Of a stretch of 64,000 bases of DNA, positions 49,436 through 58,516 are shown piece after piece. The stretch's first letter is position 1. Every line of letters begins with the position of its first letter. The translations under genes were made by a program, and so were the position numbers. The notes beneath the pieces were generated by a model. That model did not search any database, was not told where the DNA came from, and saw only the letters and a program-made list of their open reading frames with translations. The stretch is from Acinetobacter sp. B51(2017) (lineage in GTDB: Bacteria > Pseudomonadota > Gammaproteobacteria > Pseudomonadales > Moraxellaceae): positions 62,001 through 126,000 of the forward strand of contig NZ_PJRJ01000002.1 in NCBI RefSeq assembly GCF_003711395.1, read 5' to 3'.

Positions 49436-49866
49436 GGATGAATCAGCATGCAGGTGGCGGTGGCATAGGCATACATTTTACCGTCTTGATCGACGATTTT
49501 GGCCTCAGAAATACCTAAGTTTTTACTCATATTGAGTACGGTGCCTGTGGCAAGCAGTTCGGTATTTTGTGGAATAGGGCGGCACATTTTGACATTCAGA
49601 TCAATCGTGCCATAACCCACACCTGCATCTAACATCGTATGCACTGCGCAGCCTGTGGCTGAATCAAGCACAGTTGCGGCAAAGCCACCATGCACACCGC
49701 CTAAAGGATTTAAATGTCGCTCATCTGCTTTGACTTTAAAACGTACTACACCTTCTGTGACTGCAAACAGTTGCATAGGAATGGTCTGACTAATGCTCGC
49801 GCGTGGTAATTTGCCTAAGCACATTGCAGTGAGCATTTCAAGCCCAGTCATTTGTTTGATATTCAT
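49432..49866 (-). CDS. PaaI-family hotdog thioesterase
   Basis: A 144-residue hotdog-fold protein with the PaaI/YdiI motif LGGVHGGFAATVLDSATGCAV and a second strand set DLNVKMCRPIPQNTEL. Such enzymes hydrolyse aryl- or acyl-CoA. Start ATG 49866 follows GAGAA; four further codons upstream are unlikely. Substrate not evident. It converges with the hydrolase gene, so no common operon. Confidence 0.8.
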   Translation of the reverse strand: MNIKQMTGLEMLTAMCLGKLPRASISQTIPMQLFAVTEGVVRFKVKADERHLNPLGGVHGGFAATVLDSATGCAVHTMLDAGVGYGTIDLNVKMCRPIPQNTELLATGTVLNMSKNLGISEAKIVDQDGKMYAYATATCMLIHP

Positions 49867-49928
49867 GCTTATTCTCAATTTTTTATTGTTGTTTTAACTT
49901 AATGAATATCAGCCACTTTGGTCAAGTA

Positions 49929-50174
49929 TTAATGACGTGACATATAGGTTTTATCAAAGCTGTCGAATTGACTTAACACTTTCATACCAATCTGTTCACC
50001 CATCGCAGAAGAGGCATGTTGGATATCGTCGCTTACGTCTAAGATGTCTAAATCGAGGCATAAAATTCGTGGACTTTGCACAATAATAAATTGCGGTGAA
50101 TGCGGTTTTATACACTTGGCAATATAGTGTTTAAGATCATGTTTGTGATAAACGTCAATAACCTGATAACGCAT
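49929..50174 (-). CDS. small protein of unknown function
   Basis: An 81-residue frame, MRYQVIDVYHKHDLKHYI at the start, then ILCLDLDILDVSDDIQHASSAMG. It is soluble, histidine- and aspartate-rich, with no known motif. The Shine-Dalgarno is poor (the upstream bases hold only a weak AG-containing match), so it may be a chance frame. Even amino-acid content favours a real gene. Confidence 0.5.
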   Translation of the reverse strand: MRYQVIDVYHKHDLKHYIAKCIKPHSPQFIIVQSPRILCLDLDILDVSDDIQHASSAMGEQIGMKVLSQFDSFDKTYMSRH

Positions 50175-50340
50175 AAGAGGCTCGTTATGGGAAAGATGGG
50201 GCTATCTTAGGCTGAAGAGGCTGAGCTGAACAGCGAAATTACGTTGCAAAATATGTAGGCTTGGTAAACTTAAGTATTTATTTTTTAAAAAATCAGTTGG
50301 AAAATAAGCAATTAATTTGGTTTTTTTAAACTTGAGTATA

Positions 50341-50370
50341 AAAAAACCCGCGACTAACGCGGGCTTTTTC
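50341..50370 (-). terminator. rho-independent terminator of aspC
   Basis: CCCGCG pairs with CGCGGG around TTAGT on the minus strand and is followed by TTTTTT, 20 bases past the aspC stop. Confidence 0.88.
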
Positions 50371-50389
50371 ATTTGATTAAATCATCAAA

Positions 50390-51616
50390 TTATTTTTCAG
50401 CAGCAATTGAAGCAATCGCAGCATCTACGCCTTCGATTGAGTCAGCCGCTTTTTTGATACGTGCAAGCGCGTCAACAAGTACTTCGTCAGCAGTTGCATA
50501 AGAGATACGCATGAAACCGCCTAAACCAAATGCATCACCAGGAACAACGGCAACGCCAGTTTCTTCTAGTAACCATTCAGAGAATTCTGTGCAAGATTTT
50601 AAACCTTTTGCACGAATTAACGGACGGATGTTTGCGTATGCATAGAATGCACCGTCAGCAGGTAGGCAAGAAATACCATTGATGGCATTTAAACCATTAA
50701 CCACTAAGTCGTGACGACGTTTGAACGCTTCAATCATTGGCTCAAGAACGTCTTGAGGACCGTTTAATGCAGCTTCAGCCGCAACTTGCGAAATTGAAGT
50801 TGGGTTTGAAGTTGATTGTGATTGGATTTTTTTCATCGCACCAATCAGTTTCGCAGGACCCGCTGCATAGCCAATACGCCAGCCAGTCATTGCATACGCT
50901 TTAGACACACCGTTTAACACAATTACGCGGTCGTAAAGGTCAGGTGCAACCGTTGCGATGTTGTAGAATTCGTCATCCCAACGAATTGGTTCGTACATGT
51001 CATCTGAAGCAACAAATACTTCAGGGTATTTACGCAGTACGTCAGCTAAAGCAACAAGTTCTTCTTTGGTATAGATCATACCTGTCGGGTTAGATGGGCT
51101 GTTGAGTACCACTAAACGTGTTTTGTCAGTGATTGCCGCTTCTAACTGTGCAGGGGTGATTTTAAAACGCTGTTCTTCACCGCATTTTACGATAACAGGC
51201 GTACCTTCAGCGATGATCACCATGTCAGGGTAGCTCACCCAGTACGGTGCAGGGATAATCACCTCGTCACCTTTATTTAACAAAGCTAACGCTAAGTTAA
51301 AGAAAGATTGTTTACCACCGCAAGACACTAAAATTTGGTTTGCAGCGTATTCTAAGTTGTTGTCACGTTTTAATTTGGCAATAATTGCTTTTTTAAGACC
51401 TGGCGTACCGTCTACAGCTGTATATTTTGTAAAACCATTGTTGATTGCTGCAATTGCTGCATCTTTGATGTGTTGTGGTGTGTCGAAATCAGGTTCGCCA
51501 GCGCCCAAACCAATGACATTTTTACCCGCAGCTTTTAATTCTGCTGCTTTATTGGTCACAGCAAGAGTAGGGGACGGTTTGATGCTATTTACACGATCAG
51601 AGAGACGTACGTCCAC
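50390..51616 (-). CDS. aspC: aspartate aminotransferase
   Basis: A PLP enzyme of class I, subgroup I-gamma, that interconverts aspartate and oxaloacetate with glutamate. GAGEPDFDTPQHI at the start, VSCGGKQSFFNLAL, NSPSNPTGMIY, the PLP lysine in VLNGVSKAYAMTGWRIGY and C-terminal GGFMRISYA are diagnostic. Length 408. The start codon is GTG (51616-51614), with AAGGA eight bases upstream. Fold subgroup members may also use other amino acids or prephenate. Confidence 0.9.
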   Translation of the reverse strand: MDVRLSDRVNSIKPSPTLAVTNKAAELKAAGKNVIGLGAGEPDFDTPQHIKDAAIAAINNGFTKYTAVDGTPGLKKAIIAKLKRDNNLEYAANQILVSCGGKQSFFNLALALLNKGDEVIIPAPYWVSYPDMVIIAEGTPVIVKCGEEQRFKITPAQLEAAITDKTRLVVLNSPSNPTGMIYTKEELVALADVLRKYPEVFVASDDMYEPIRWDDEFYNIATVAPDLYDRVIVLNGVSKAYAMTGWRIGYAAGPAKLIGAMKKIQSQSTSNPTSISQVAAEAALNGPQDVLEPMIEAFKRRHDLVVNGLNAINGISCLPADGAFYAYANIRPLIRAKGLKSCTEFSEWLLEETGVAVVPGDAFGLGGFMRISYATADEVLVDALARIKKAADSIEGVDAAIASIAAEK

Positions 51617-51814
51617 GGCAGTATTCCTTCTTATAGGGATTAAAAAATAAAAAGCATACTATCTTAGCCCAAAAAAATTACTCGTGCTGAAAAAAAAGCA
51701 AAAAAATGAAATTTAATTCGATATATCAAGGTTTTTTTTTGAAAAAGTTTAAGTTACTCGCATCAAATCCAAAAAAACCTTAAAATAACGCCTAATTTGA
51801 TATGAGCCATTGTC

Positions 51815-51994
51815 ATGACTAAGCGAGCTGCTGTACCAAAGCTGTTGGTAAATCTCCCGTTTCCGACACAAACTGCGGAAGAAAAAGCCAAATTAGACAA
51901 AGCACATAATGATGTGCGCCCTAAACCTGAACAATATGCCGATCGTACTTGGATGCCACCTCGCGGGACACGTCGTTCGATGGGTAAACGTTAA
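51815..51994 (+). CDS. small basic protein of 59 residues, unknown function
   Basis: The frame from ATG 51815 encodes MTKRAAVPKLLVNLPFPTQT and ends with a basic tail (PPRGTRRSMGKR). It has no membrane part. The composition (many K, R and P) and the strong terminator right after the stop suggest a real gene and not a chance frame. A Shine-Dalgarno is not obvious (TGAGCC upstream). The role cannot be inferred; nucleic-acid binding is a guess from charge. Confidence 0.65.
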   Translation: MTKRAAVPKLLVNLPFPTQTAEEKAKLDKAHNDVRPKPEQYADRTWMPPRGTRRSMGKR

Positions 51995-52021
51995 AAAAAG
52001 CGCTCGTGGAGCGCTTTTTTT
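51995..52021. terminator. bidirectional terminator between the 59-residue gene and the GGDEF gene
   Basis: AAAAGCGCTC pairs with GAGCGCTTTT (loop GTG) with T-runs on both strands. Confidence 0.9.
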
Positions 52022-53456
52022 AACCATTCTTGCGTCGTTCATAGCTTGGATTTTGTTGATAATACTGCTGTTTATGTAAATACATATTCTGATCTGCACG
52101 TTGTAACATGCTATGAATACTTTCATCTGGATACTGGGTTGCTGCACCTAAAGACACATTTAAAGCATGTTCATGGTGTTGTTGCTCATGCTGTAATAGC
52201 TGTGTGAGTTGGGCTAAGTGCTGGGCCAATTGAGCTTGATTGACCTCAGGCATTAAGATCATAAACTCATCACCGCCTAAACGGGCCGCAAAGTACGGAT
52301 AGCCCGCAATAAACCGCTGTAATAATTGACCGACACGTTGTAAAAGTTGATCACCAATGGCATGTCCATATTGATCATTAATAGGTTTTAAGTGGTTTAA
52401 ATCTAAATAAATACAAGATAAATGTTTCGGTGCTTGTTGCTCAAGGCGCTGAATTTCTTGCATATAATGCCCACGATTATAAACACCGGTTAAGCTGTCA
52501 TGTTGACTTAAATGTTCCAAAATATATTCCGCCTGTTTTTGTGCGCTAATGTCCGTCAGCGCAATTTGTAATAATTGCCATTTAGGCTCGCTTGGAAAAA
52601 TATTAAATTGCATATACACATGGCAAGTGCTGCCATCTAAGCGAATAAAGTGACTTTCTCCTTGTTGTTGTTGGGAACTGTGCCAAAGTGCTGCCAAAGA
52701 TTGGCAAAAAAACTGTTTTAAGGCATCTTGCCAAAAAATAGCATCTAAATTGTGTTTAAGATGGTCGATATCTGTTACTTGCATTAAATCTAGAGCGGCT
52801 TGGTTCGCTTTAATTAAATCTAACCGATCCAAACACGCACTGATTTGAGCATAACATTCTGCGCTAGAAACATGTTCTAGATCGAGTTGTTCTAAGCATT
52901 GGCGAATCGCATTTAAGTCATACAATAATAAAGCTGCAGGTGAACTTTGAAATAACGTTTCTGCCAGTTCACGATTTTTTGCTTCTAAACGCAGCATGTT
53001 TTTATATTCGCTGATATCTTCTGTGGTGATTACCACTTTAGAAAAATCATGCTGATGTTCAGGTAAGACAAAACCGCGTACTTGTAAATTTAAGCATTCG
53101 CCACGCAAGGTATAGTTGATGGTGTCGCCAATAAATTCAAGTTTGCGCTGCCAAATTGCCAACAATTGGGCAGTATGCCAAGGAATGATATCTTCACGAA
53201 AAATTTGGGTTAAATTGTTTTGAATGTCATCGACATTTTGGGCAGATAAAAGCTGTAGAGTTTTTGGATTCACATCTAAAACTTTAACTGCGCGAGCACA
53301 ATTTAATACTTCATGCGGATGGGCAGTTAAATAACGCGCAAGATCTGTGACGCCTTGTGCACGCAGTTGATCTAGTCGTGCCAAGACGGGGCTAAAATCT
53401 TCTAGCCACATCGGGATTGGCGCCAGCGCAAAAATCACTGAATCAAAGCGTTCCAT
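52020..53456 (-). CDS. GGDEF diguanylate cyclase with two PAS-like modules
   Basis: A 478-residue soluble protein, predicted to make cyclic di-GMP. The C-terminal GGDEF domain runs from about residue 310 (HDSLTGVYNRGHYMQEI, LDLNHLKPINDQYGH, ARLGGDEFMILM), with the full active motif. The inhibitory I-site (RxxD, five residues before GGDEF) is absent; the residues there are GYPY. The first 300 residues hold two related PAS-like modules (about 1-150 and 165-305), each beginning with a P-x-x-x-L/W-x-x-D-like start and ending in a VVITTEDIS or QIALTDIS strand. No membrane span. Confidence 0.86.
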   Translation of the reverse strand: MERFDSVIFALAPIPMWLEDFSPVLARLDQLRAQGVTDLARYLTAHPHEVLNCARAVKVLDVNPKTLQLLSAQNVDDIQNNLTQIFREDIIPWHTAQLLAIWQRKLEFIGDTINYTLRGECLNLQVRGFVLPEHQHDFSKVVITTEDISEYKNMLRLEAKNRELAETLFQSSPAALLLYDLNAIRQCLEQLDLEHVSSAECYAQISACLDRLDLIKANQAALDLMQVTDIDHLKHNLDAIFWQDALKQFFCQSLAALWHSSQQQQGESHFIRLDGSTCHVYMQFNIFPSEPKWQLLQIALTDISAQKQAEYILEHLSQHDSLTGVYNRGHYMQEIQRLEQQAPKHLSCIYLDLNHLKPINDQYGHAIGDQLLQRVGQLLQRFIAGYPYFAARLGGDEFMILMPEVNQAQLAQHLAQLTQLLQHEQQHHEHALNVSLGAATQYPDESIHSMLQRADQNMYLHKQQYYQQNPSYERRKNG

Positions 53457-53537
53457 GAAGGTTCCAAGGTGATGAATTTTATTTTAAGAATTTTTATAAT
53501 AAAACAAGGGTTAAAAAACGAAACAAAACGTCGTATA

Positions 53538-54317
53538 TCAACGTTTTGCTTTATGTACAGGTTTAGGTGGAGCAATCTCTCGGCGTGCATGCCAGACATC
53601 AGCAAAATCTTGCTCATTGATGCCATAAAGTTCAAGTAAAGCCAAGATGACGCCACCAAATAGCATTGGGCCTTCGGTTTTAGCGTCAAAGTCAAAGACC
53701 TTAGTATTGAGGTTGTGTAAAATATCAGCAATTTCAAATACGCGATCACGTCCATTACTGTCGGTTGGATACATTTGGGTATTTAAAATAATCCGCGCCA
53801 AGCTTTTTTCATTTTCAGACAGTGCCAATACTTCAATGACATGATCACTATTGTCGGAGAAAATAATCCCGTCACGGAAAATGGTTTGTAAAAACTGCTG
53901 TGTGAGTTTAGGTAATGCTTTTTCGACAAAAGGACGAAACGATTGTGGAAAAATCACATTACGCGAAATACCTTTAAACATGGGGGCAATTTCTTCAACG
54001 GTGTAACCTGCAATCCCACAGCCAATCGCGGTTAAAAAATATTTATTTTTAGGATGGTTTTTGGTGTAAATCTTAAAGTCATCAACATAGTGTTGAATTT
54101 GTGACAAGGGCATTTGTTGTAAATGCTCATTCATGGTGGGAATAGCAAAGCTTTGCCCAGACCAACCGCGCCCGACACCCAGTAACGCACCAAAATGTTC
54201 TACCGCAATCGCTGCGGCACCGCCGTAATGTTTGCCAGCCAAGTTGCTGCCAAACACAAATACCGTATCTTTGGGTAAGGTTTTAACAATGCTTTCATCG
54301 TGATATTGGTAAGTCAT
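53538..54317 (-). CDS. macrodomain-like protein with an extra C-terminal domain
   Basis: The N-terminal part (residues about 15-130) has FVFGSNLAGKHYGGAAAIAVEHFGAL, GVGRGWSGQSFAIPT and FLTAIGCGIAGYTVEEIAP, a pattern I associate with macrodomain-like proteins of phages and bacteria that may bind ADP-ribose. The C-terminal half (about 155-259: IEVLALSENEKSLARII, PTDSNGRDRVFEIADILHNLN, GPMLFGGVILALLELYG) is unfamiliar. Length 259 from ATG 54317. It is not part of a visible operon. Function is not assigned; DNA-damage or ADP-ribose roles would be speculation. Confidence 0.7.
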   Translation of the reverse strand: MTYQYHDESIVKTLPKDTVFVFGSNLAGKHYGGAAAIAVEHFGALLGVGRGWSGQSFAIPTMNEHLQQMPLSQIQHYVDDFKIYTKNHPKNKYFLTAIGCGIAGYTVEEIAPMFKGISRNVIFPQSFRPFVEKALPKLTQQFLQTIFRDGIIFSDNSDHVIEVLALSENEKSLARIILNTQMYPTDSNGRDRVFEIADILHNLNTKVFDFDAKTEGPMLFGGVILALLELYGINEQDFADVWHARREIAPPKPVHKAKR

Positions 54318-54537
54318 AATGCTGCTTTTTGCGTCATGTTTAACTTTATGTTGCCCGTGAATAGGGAGGGGGTCAAGCGCAGAATAAAAAAACTGCTTCA
54401 CAATCGGTAGATTCAACTGCAACTAAATTTATCAAGTAATTTTTTCAGACTTTTCAAGCGATAGCGTAGCATCACTTTTGTGAGATGAACAGCTGCTGTT
54501 AGGCGTGTTGCTGACTGCTTTAGATACATTGTTGGCA

Positions 54538-54567
54538 TTGAGTATTGCGCGTCTAGACGCATACAAT
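54538..54567 (+). promoter_or_regulatory. probable uvrB promoter with a palindrome in the spacer
   Basis: TTGAGT and TACAAT are 18 bp apart (-35 and -10, four and five of six bases matching), giving a start near 54574. The spacer contains the perfect palindrome GCGTCTAGACGC (54549-54560), placed where a repressor would block RNA polymerase. Confidence 0.5.
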
Positions 54568-54600
54568 AGCCATTCATCTTTATTACAGTTTTCTTGTCTT

Positions 54601-56622
54601 ATGCATGAGCGTCAGCCGTTTCAACTCGTTACCGATTATCAACCTGCGGGTGATCAGCCGCAAGCGATTGCCAAACTGGTTCAAGGCGTGCAACAGGGCA
54701 TGCATGATCAGTTGTTACTTGGGGTGACGGGGTCGGGCAAGACCTATACGATGGCCAATGTCATTGCGCAAACCCAGCGTCCGACCATTATTATGGCGCA
54801 TAACAAAACTTTAGCCGCGCAGCTTTATGGCGAATTTAAGGCATTTTTCCCGCACAACGCCGTGGAATATTTTGTGTCTTATTATGACTATTATCAGCCA
54901 GAGGCCTATGTACCGTCTTCAGATACCTTTATTGAAAAAGACGCTGCGATTAATGACCATATTGATCAAATGCGGTTGTCGGCGACTCGTGCTTTATTAG
55001 AACGCCGTGATGCGATTATCGTGGCATCTGTATCGGCGATTTATGGTTTTGGTGACCCCGAAGCCTATATGAGTATGCTATTGCATATTGTACAAGGCGA
55101 CCACATGCATCGTGATGACATTATTCGTCGTTTGGTCGAGATGCAATATACCCGTAATGAATTAGAGTTTTTGCGCGCTACTTATCGTCTGCGCGGTGAG
55201 ATTATTGATATTTTCCCTGCCGAATCGGATCAATACGCCATTCGTATTGAACTGTTTGACGATGAAGTGGATTCGATTCGTTGGTTTGATCCACTGACCG
55301 GTAAAATGGTGAAGAAAGTACCGCGTGTGACGATTTACCCAAAGAGCCATTATGTCACGCCGCGTAATCATTTAGAACGTGCCATTGGTACCATTAAAAC
55401 TGAGCTTAAAGAACGCTTAGCGTTTTTCCGTGCCGAAGACAAATTATTAGAAGCACAACGTATTGAACAACGCACCCGTTATGACATCGAAATGATGCAA
55501 CAGTTGGGTTATACCAACGGCATCGAAAACTATTCACGACATCTATCTGGTCGTCCTGCCGGTGAAGCACCGCCCACGCTGTTTGATTATGTGCCGGATG
55601 ATGCTTTGCTGATTATTGATGAGTCGCATGTCACTGTACCGCAAATTGGTGCGATGTATAAAGGCGACCGCTCGCGTAAAGAAAACTTGGTCAATTATGG
55701 CTTCCGTTTACCGAGTGCTTTAGATAACCGCCCAATGAAATTTGAGGAATGGGAACGCATTACCCCGCAAACTATTTATGTGAGTGCCACACCGGCGAAA
55801 TATGAACTAGAAAAATCTGAGCAAGTGGCAGAGCAGGTGGTGCGTCCAACCGGACTGGTTGATCCTGAAATTGAGATTCGTCCCGTACTGACTCAAGTTG
55901 ATGATGTATTGTCGGAAATTAATTTACGTAAAGATTCGGATGAACGGGTATTGGTGACCACCTTAACCAAACGTATGGCAGAAGATCTCACGTCATATTT
56001 AAAAGAATATGGCGTCAAAGTGGCGTATCTACATTCCGATATTGATACCGTTGAACGGGTCAAAATTATCCATGAATTACGTACCGGTGTGTATGACGTG
56101 TTGGTCGGAATTAACTTATTGCGTGAAGGTTTGGATATGCCGGAAGTGTCTTTGGTGGCGATTTTAGATGCTGACAAAGAAGGCTTCTTGCGTTCTGAGC
56201 GTTCCCTGATTCAAACCATTGGTCGTGCGGCACGTAACTTAAAAGGTAAAGCGATTTTATATGCCGATCGGATGACGGATTCTATGCAACGCGCGATTGA
56301 TGAAACAGATCGTCGTCGTCGTAAACAAATCGAATTTAACGAGTTGCATGGCATTACCCCACGTAGTGCCAAACGCCAAGTGATGAAAGAAATTGATACT
56401 GGTGAAGTGTTAGATGATGATCAAATTGAAGAAAATATCTCGGCACAAGCCAAAGCTTTAAATGCAGATGAACAGCATTTACTTGCCAATCCAAAACTCT
56501 TAGCCAAACATATGGCGAAGTTAGAAAAAGATATGCTCAAAGCCTCGAAAGAGTTGCAATTTGAGCAAGCGGCACGTTTAAGGGATGAAATTCTGCGTCT
56601 AAAAGCGCAAATGCTGCAATAA
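54601..56622 (+). CDS. uvrB: excinuclease ABC subunit B
   Basis: The damage-verifying helicase-like subunit of nucleotide excision repair. Walker A is [13 protein letters not shown], the beta-hairpin includes [16 protein letters not shown]-like DESHVTVPQ, motif [11 protein letters not shown], and the C-terminal UVR motif [20 protein letters not shown]. Length 673, the same as the E. coli protein. ATG 54601 is chosen because the 32 codons before it do not resemble the family. The Shine-Dalgarno is weak. Confidence 0.97.
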   Translation: MHERQPFQLVTDYQPAGDQPQAIAKLVQGVQQGMHDQLLLGVTGSGKTYTMANVIAQTQRPTIIMAHNKTLAAQLYGEFKAFFPHNAVEYFVSYYDYYQPEAYVPSSDTFIEKDAAINDHIDQMRLSATRALLERRDAIIVASVSAIYGFGDPEAYMSMLLHIVQGDHMHRDDIIRRLVEMQYTRNELEFLRATYRLRGEIIDIFPAESDQYAIRIELFDDEVDSIRWFDPLTGKMVKKVPRVTIYPKSHYVTPRNHLERAIGTIKTELKERLAFFRAEDKLLEAQRIEQRTRYDIEMMQQLGYTNGIENYSRHLSGRPAGEAPPTLFDYVPDDALLIIDESHVTVPQIGAMYKGDRSRKENLVNYGFRLPSALDNRPMKFEEWERITPQTIYVSATPAKYELEKSEQVAEQVVRPTGLVDPEIEIRPVLTQVDDVLSEINLRKDSDERVLVTTLTKRMAEDLTSYLKEYGVKVAYLHSDIDTVERVKIIHELRTGVYDVLVGINLLREGLDMPEVSLVAILDADKEGFLRSERSLIQTIGRAARNLKGKAILYADRMTDSMQRAIDETDRRRRKQIEFNELHGITPRSAKRQVMKEIDTGEVLDDDQIEENISAQAKALNADEQHLLANPKLLAKHMAKLEKDMLKASKELQFEQAARLRDEILRLKAQMLQ

Positions 56623-56632
56623 CTATTTACAT

Positions 56633-56660
56633 AACGCCACAGCCGAGTGGCGTTATTTTT
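56633..56660 (+). terminator. rho-independent terminator after uvrB
   Basis: AACGCCAC pairs with GTGGCGTT (loop AGCCGA) and is followed by ATTTTTG. Confidence 0.8.
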
Positions 56661-56699
56661 GTTTATGGTAGAAGCATTGGGCAATAGGGATATTGAACT

Positions 56700-57230
56700 A
56701 TGCAACCAGCACAACTCGTCTGCGCTTTACTCTTGTGGAGTAGCAGTGTCGCTGCACAGCCTATACAGGCCATTGCTGAATTGGAGCTTCATCGTTATTT
56801 AGGGGTTTGGTATGAAATTGCACGTAAACCCTTTGCGGCACAAAAGCACTGTCAGTATGCAGCACGTAGTATTTATACTTTAAATGAAAATGGCCAAGTC
56901 AGTATTGATCAACACTGTCTTAATCGGCATGGACGTGAATATCAACAAGTGGCAGAAGGTTTTATAGCCAATCCTCCATTTAATTCCAAACTCAAAGTCA
57001 GTTATTTACCCGAAGCTGTACGTTGGATTCCTGTTTGGCGCGGCGATTATTGGGTACTTAAAATAGATGACGATTATCAAACCGTGTTAGTGGGTGAACC
57101 GAAACGCCAACATTTATGGCTCTTGGCACGCGAACCGCATTTAGCTCCCAATATTACCCAGCATTATTTAAATTATGCCAAGCGTTTAGGCTATGAGTTA
57201 GATGATTTGATTTATAGCCAAGCGAAATAA
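56700..57230 (+). CDS. bacterial lipocalin (Blc-like)
   Basis: A 176-residue protein with a signal peptide (to about VAA before QP) and the lipocalin G-x-W motif LGVWYEIARKPF. Further strands QHCLNRHGREYQQVAEG, DYWVLKIDDDYQTVLVG and LWLLAREPHL match the Blc/apolipoprotein D group that binds lipids in the envelope. The classical Blc has a lipobox cysteine; here none follows the signal, so it should be soluble in the periplasm or secreted. It lies between uvrB and a permease without close coupling. Confidence 0.85.
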   Translation: MQPAQLVCALLLWSSSVAAQPIQAIAELELHRYLGVWYEIARKPFAAQKHCQYAARSIYTLNENGQVSIDQHCLNRHGREYQQVAEGFIANPPFNSKLKVSYLPEAVRWIPVWRGDYWVLKIDDDYQTVLVGEPKRQHLWLLAREPHLAPNITQHYLNYAKRLGYELDDLIYSQAK

Positions 57231-57319
57231 CAAATAAAGCCAAGATTTTGCTACACACACATCGGTTTATAGCGCGGCTTTGACTATAATCATGTGTTAG
57301 GTCTTGGGGAGCATAAACG

Positions 57320-58264
57320 ATGTATAAGGGCGTGATGTTGTCAGTATTGGCATCGTTTACCTTTGGGGTATTATATTTTTACACCGAATTTTTAAAACCA
57401 CTGGACAGTGAACAAACCTTCGCTTGGCGCATGTTATCGACTTTGCCATTTTTAACTTTGTTTATGTGGTGGAGTGGCGACCTAAACCGCGTGGCAGAGA
57501 TTTTTAAGCGCTTGCTACAAAAACCGCAACTGATTCTATGGCTCATCATCAGCTCATTTTTATGTACCACACAATTGTGGTTGTTTTTATGGGGGCCGAT
57601 CAATGGTCGCGGCTTAGAAGTGTCTTTGGGTTATTTCTTATTGCCTTTGGTGATGGTACTTGTCGGCTGCGTTTTATATAAAGAAAAACTCAGTTATTGG
57701 CAGATGGTTGCAGTCGCTTTAGCCGTGTTAGGAGTGTCGCATGAAATTTGGCGGATGGGACAAATTGCATGGGAGACCGCTTATGTCGCGGTGGCTTATC
57801 CTTTATATTTCTTCTTACGCCGTGTGTTTAAAACCGATCATTTGGGTGGTTTTTGGTGGGATTTAGCCTGTGTGATTCCAGTGGCGATTTACTTAGCCAC
57901 GTTCCATAGTGATAGCTTTGCCGTGATTGCTAATTTCCCACATTTAATTTGGGCGGTGATTGGTTTAGGTTTCTTAAGCTGTTTGGGCTTGGGTAGTTAT
58001 ATGCTCGCCAGTCGTTATTTACCCTTTGTGATTTTTGGTTTACTCAGTTACTTAGAACCTGTGTTATTGGCTTTTGCCTCGATGATGCTTGGTGAGCGGA
58101 TTAGCAGCGATGAATGGCTCACTTATCTGCCTATTTGGTTGGCAGTGATTTTATTGGTGATTGAAGGCAGTTTGCATGTCATTAAACAGCAACAAAAGCA
58201 GCGTGCTTTAGCGCAAAATATGGCAGCTTTAGATGCACGCTTAGAGGACAAAACCCTAAAATAG
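57320..58264 (+). CDS. rarD: RarD-like EamA-family permease
   Basis: A drug/metabolite transporter with about ten membrane spans (residues 3-290). It begins with MYKGVMLSVLASFTFGVLYFY, has the SEQTFAWRMLSTLPFL segment, WGPINGRGLEVSLGYFLLPLVMVLVG, and ends with a soluble basic/acidic tail. These match the RarD (chloramphenicol-sensitive) group. Substrate unknown. The name is by similarity only. Confidence 0.75.
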   Translation: MYKGVMLSVLASFTFGVLYFYTEFLKPLDSEQTFAWRMLSTLPFLTLFMWWSGDLNRVAEIFKRLLQKPQLILWLIISSFLCTTQLWLFLWGPINGRGLEVSLGYFLLPLVMVLVGCVLYKEKLSYWQMVAVALAVLGVSHEIWRMGQIAWETAYVAVAYPLYFFLRRVFKTDHLGGFWWDLACVIPVAIYLATFHSDSFAVIANFPHLIWAVIGLGFLSCLGLGSYMLASRYLPFVIFGLLSYLEPVLLAFASMMLGERISSDEWLTYLPIWLAVILLVIEGSLHVIKQQQKQRALAQNMAALDARLEDKTLK

Positions 58265-58286
58265 TCAGCTTTAAGCTTTTGAATGA

Positions 58287-58313
58287 TTAAGCAGCACTTG
58301 AGCGGCTGCTTAA
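58287..58313 (+). terminator. inverted repeat after the permease gene, probable weak terminator
   Basis: TTAAGCAGC pairs with GCTGCTTAA around a 9-nt loop, followed by ATTTTAC. The T-run is short, so partial termination is likely. Confidence 0.5.
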
Positions 58314-58516
58314 ATTTTACTGAAAAATAACGATTTTTTGCTTTTTGATAGCAAAATCATAAAAATAATTACAACTATTTTGCAATTTTATAGTGAATAT
58401 AGCGCAAAATGACTGAGCTTGAGGCAGCTTTTGATTCAAACTTTGGCAGAATTCCATTACAATTGTCGGGTTTTAAAATTTATGCCTAGATATACAATTA
58501 ATTAGAGGACGTATCT

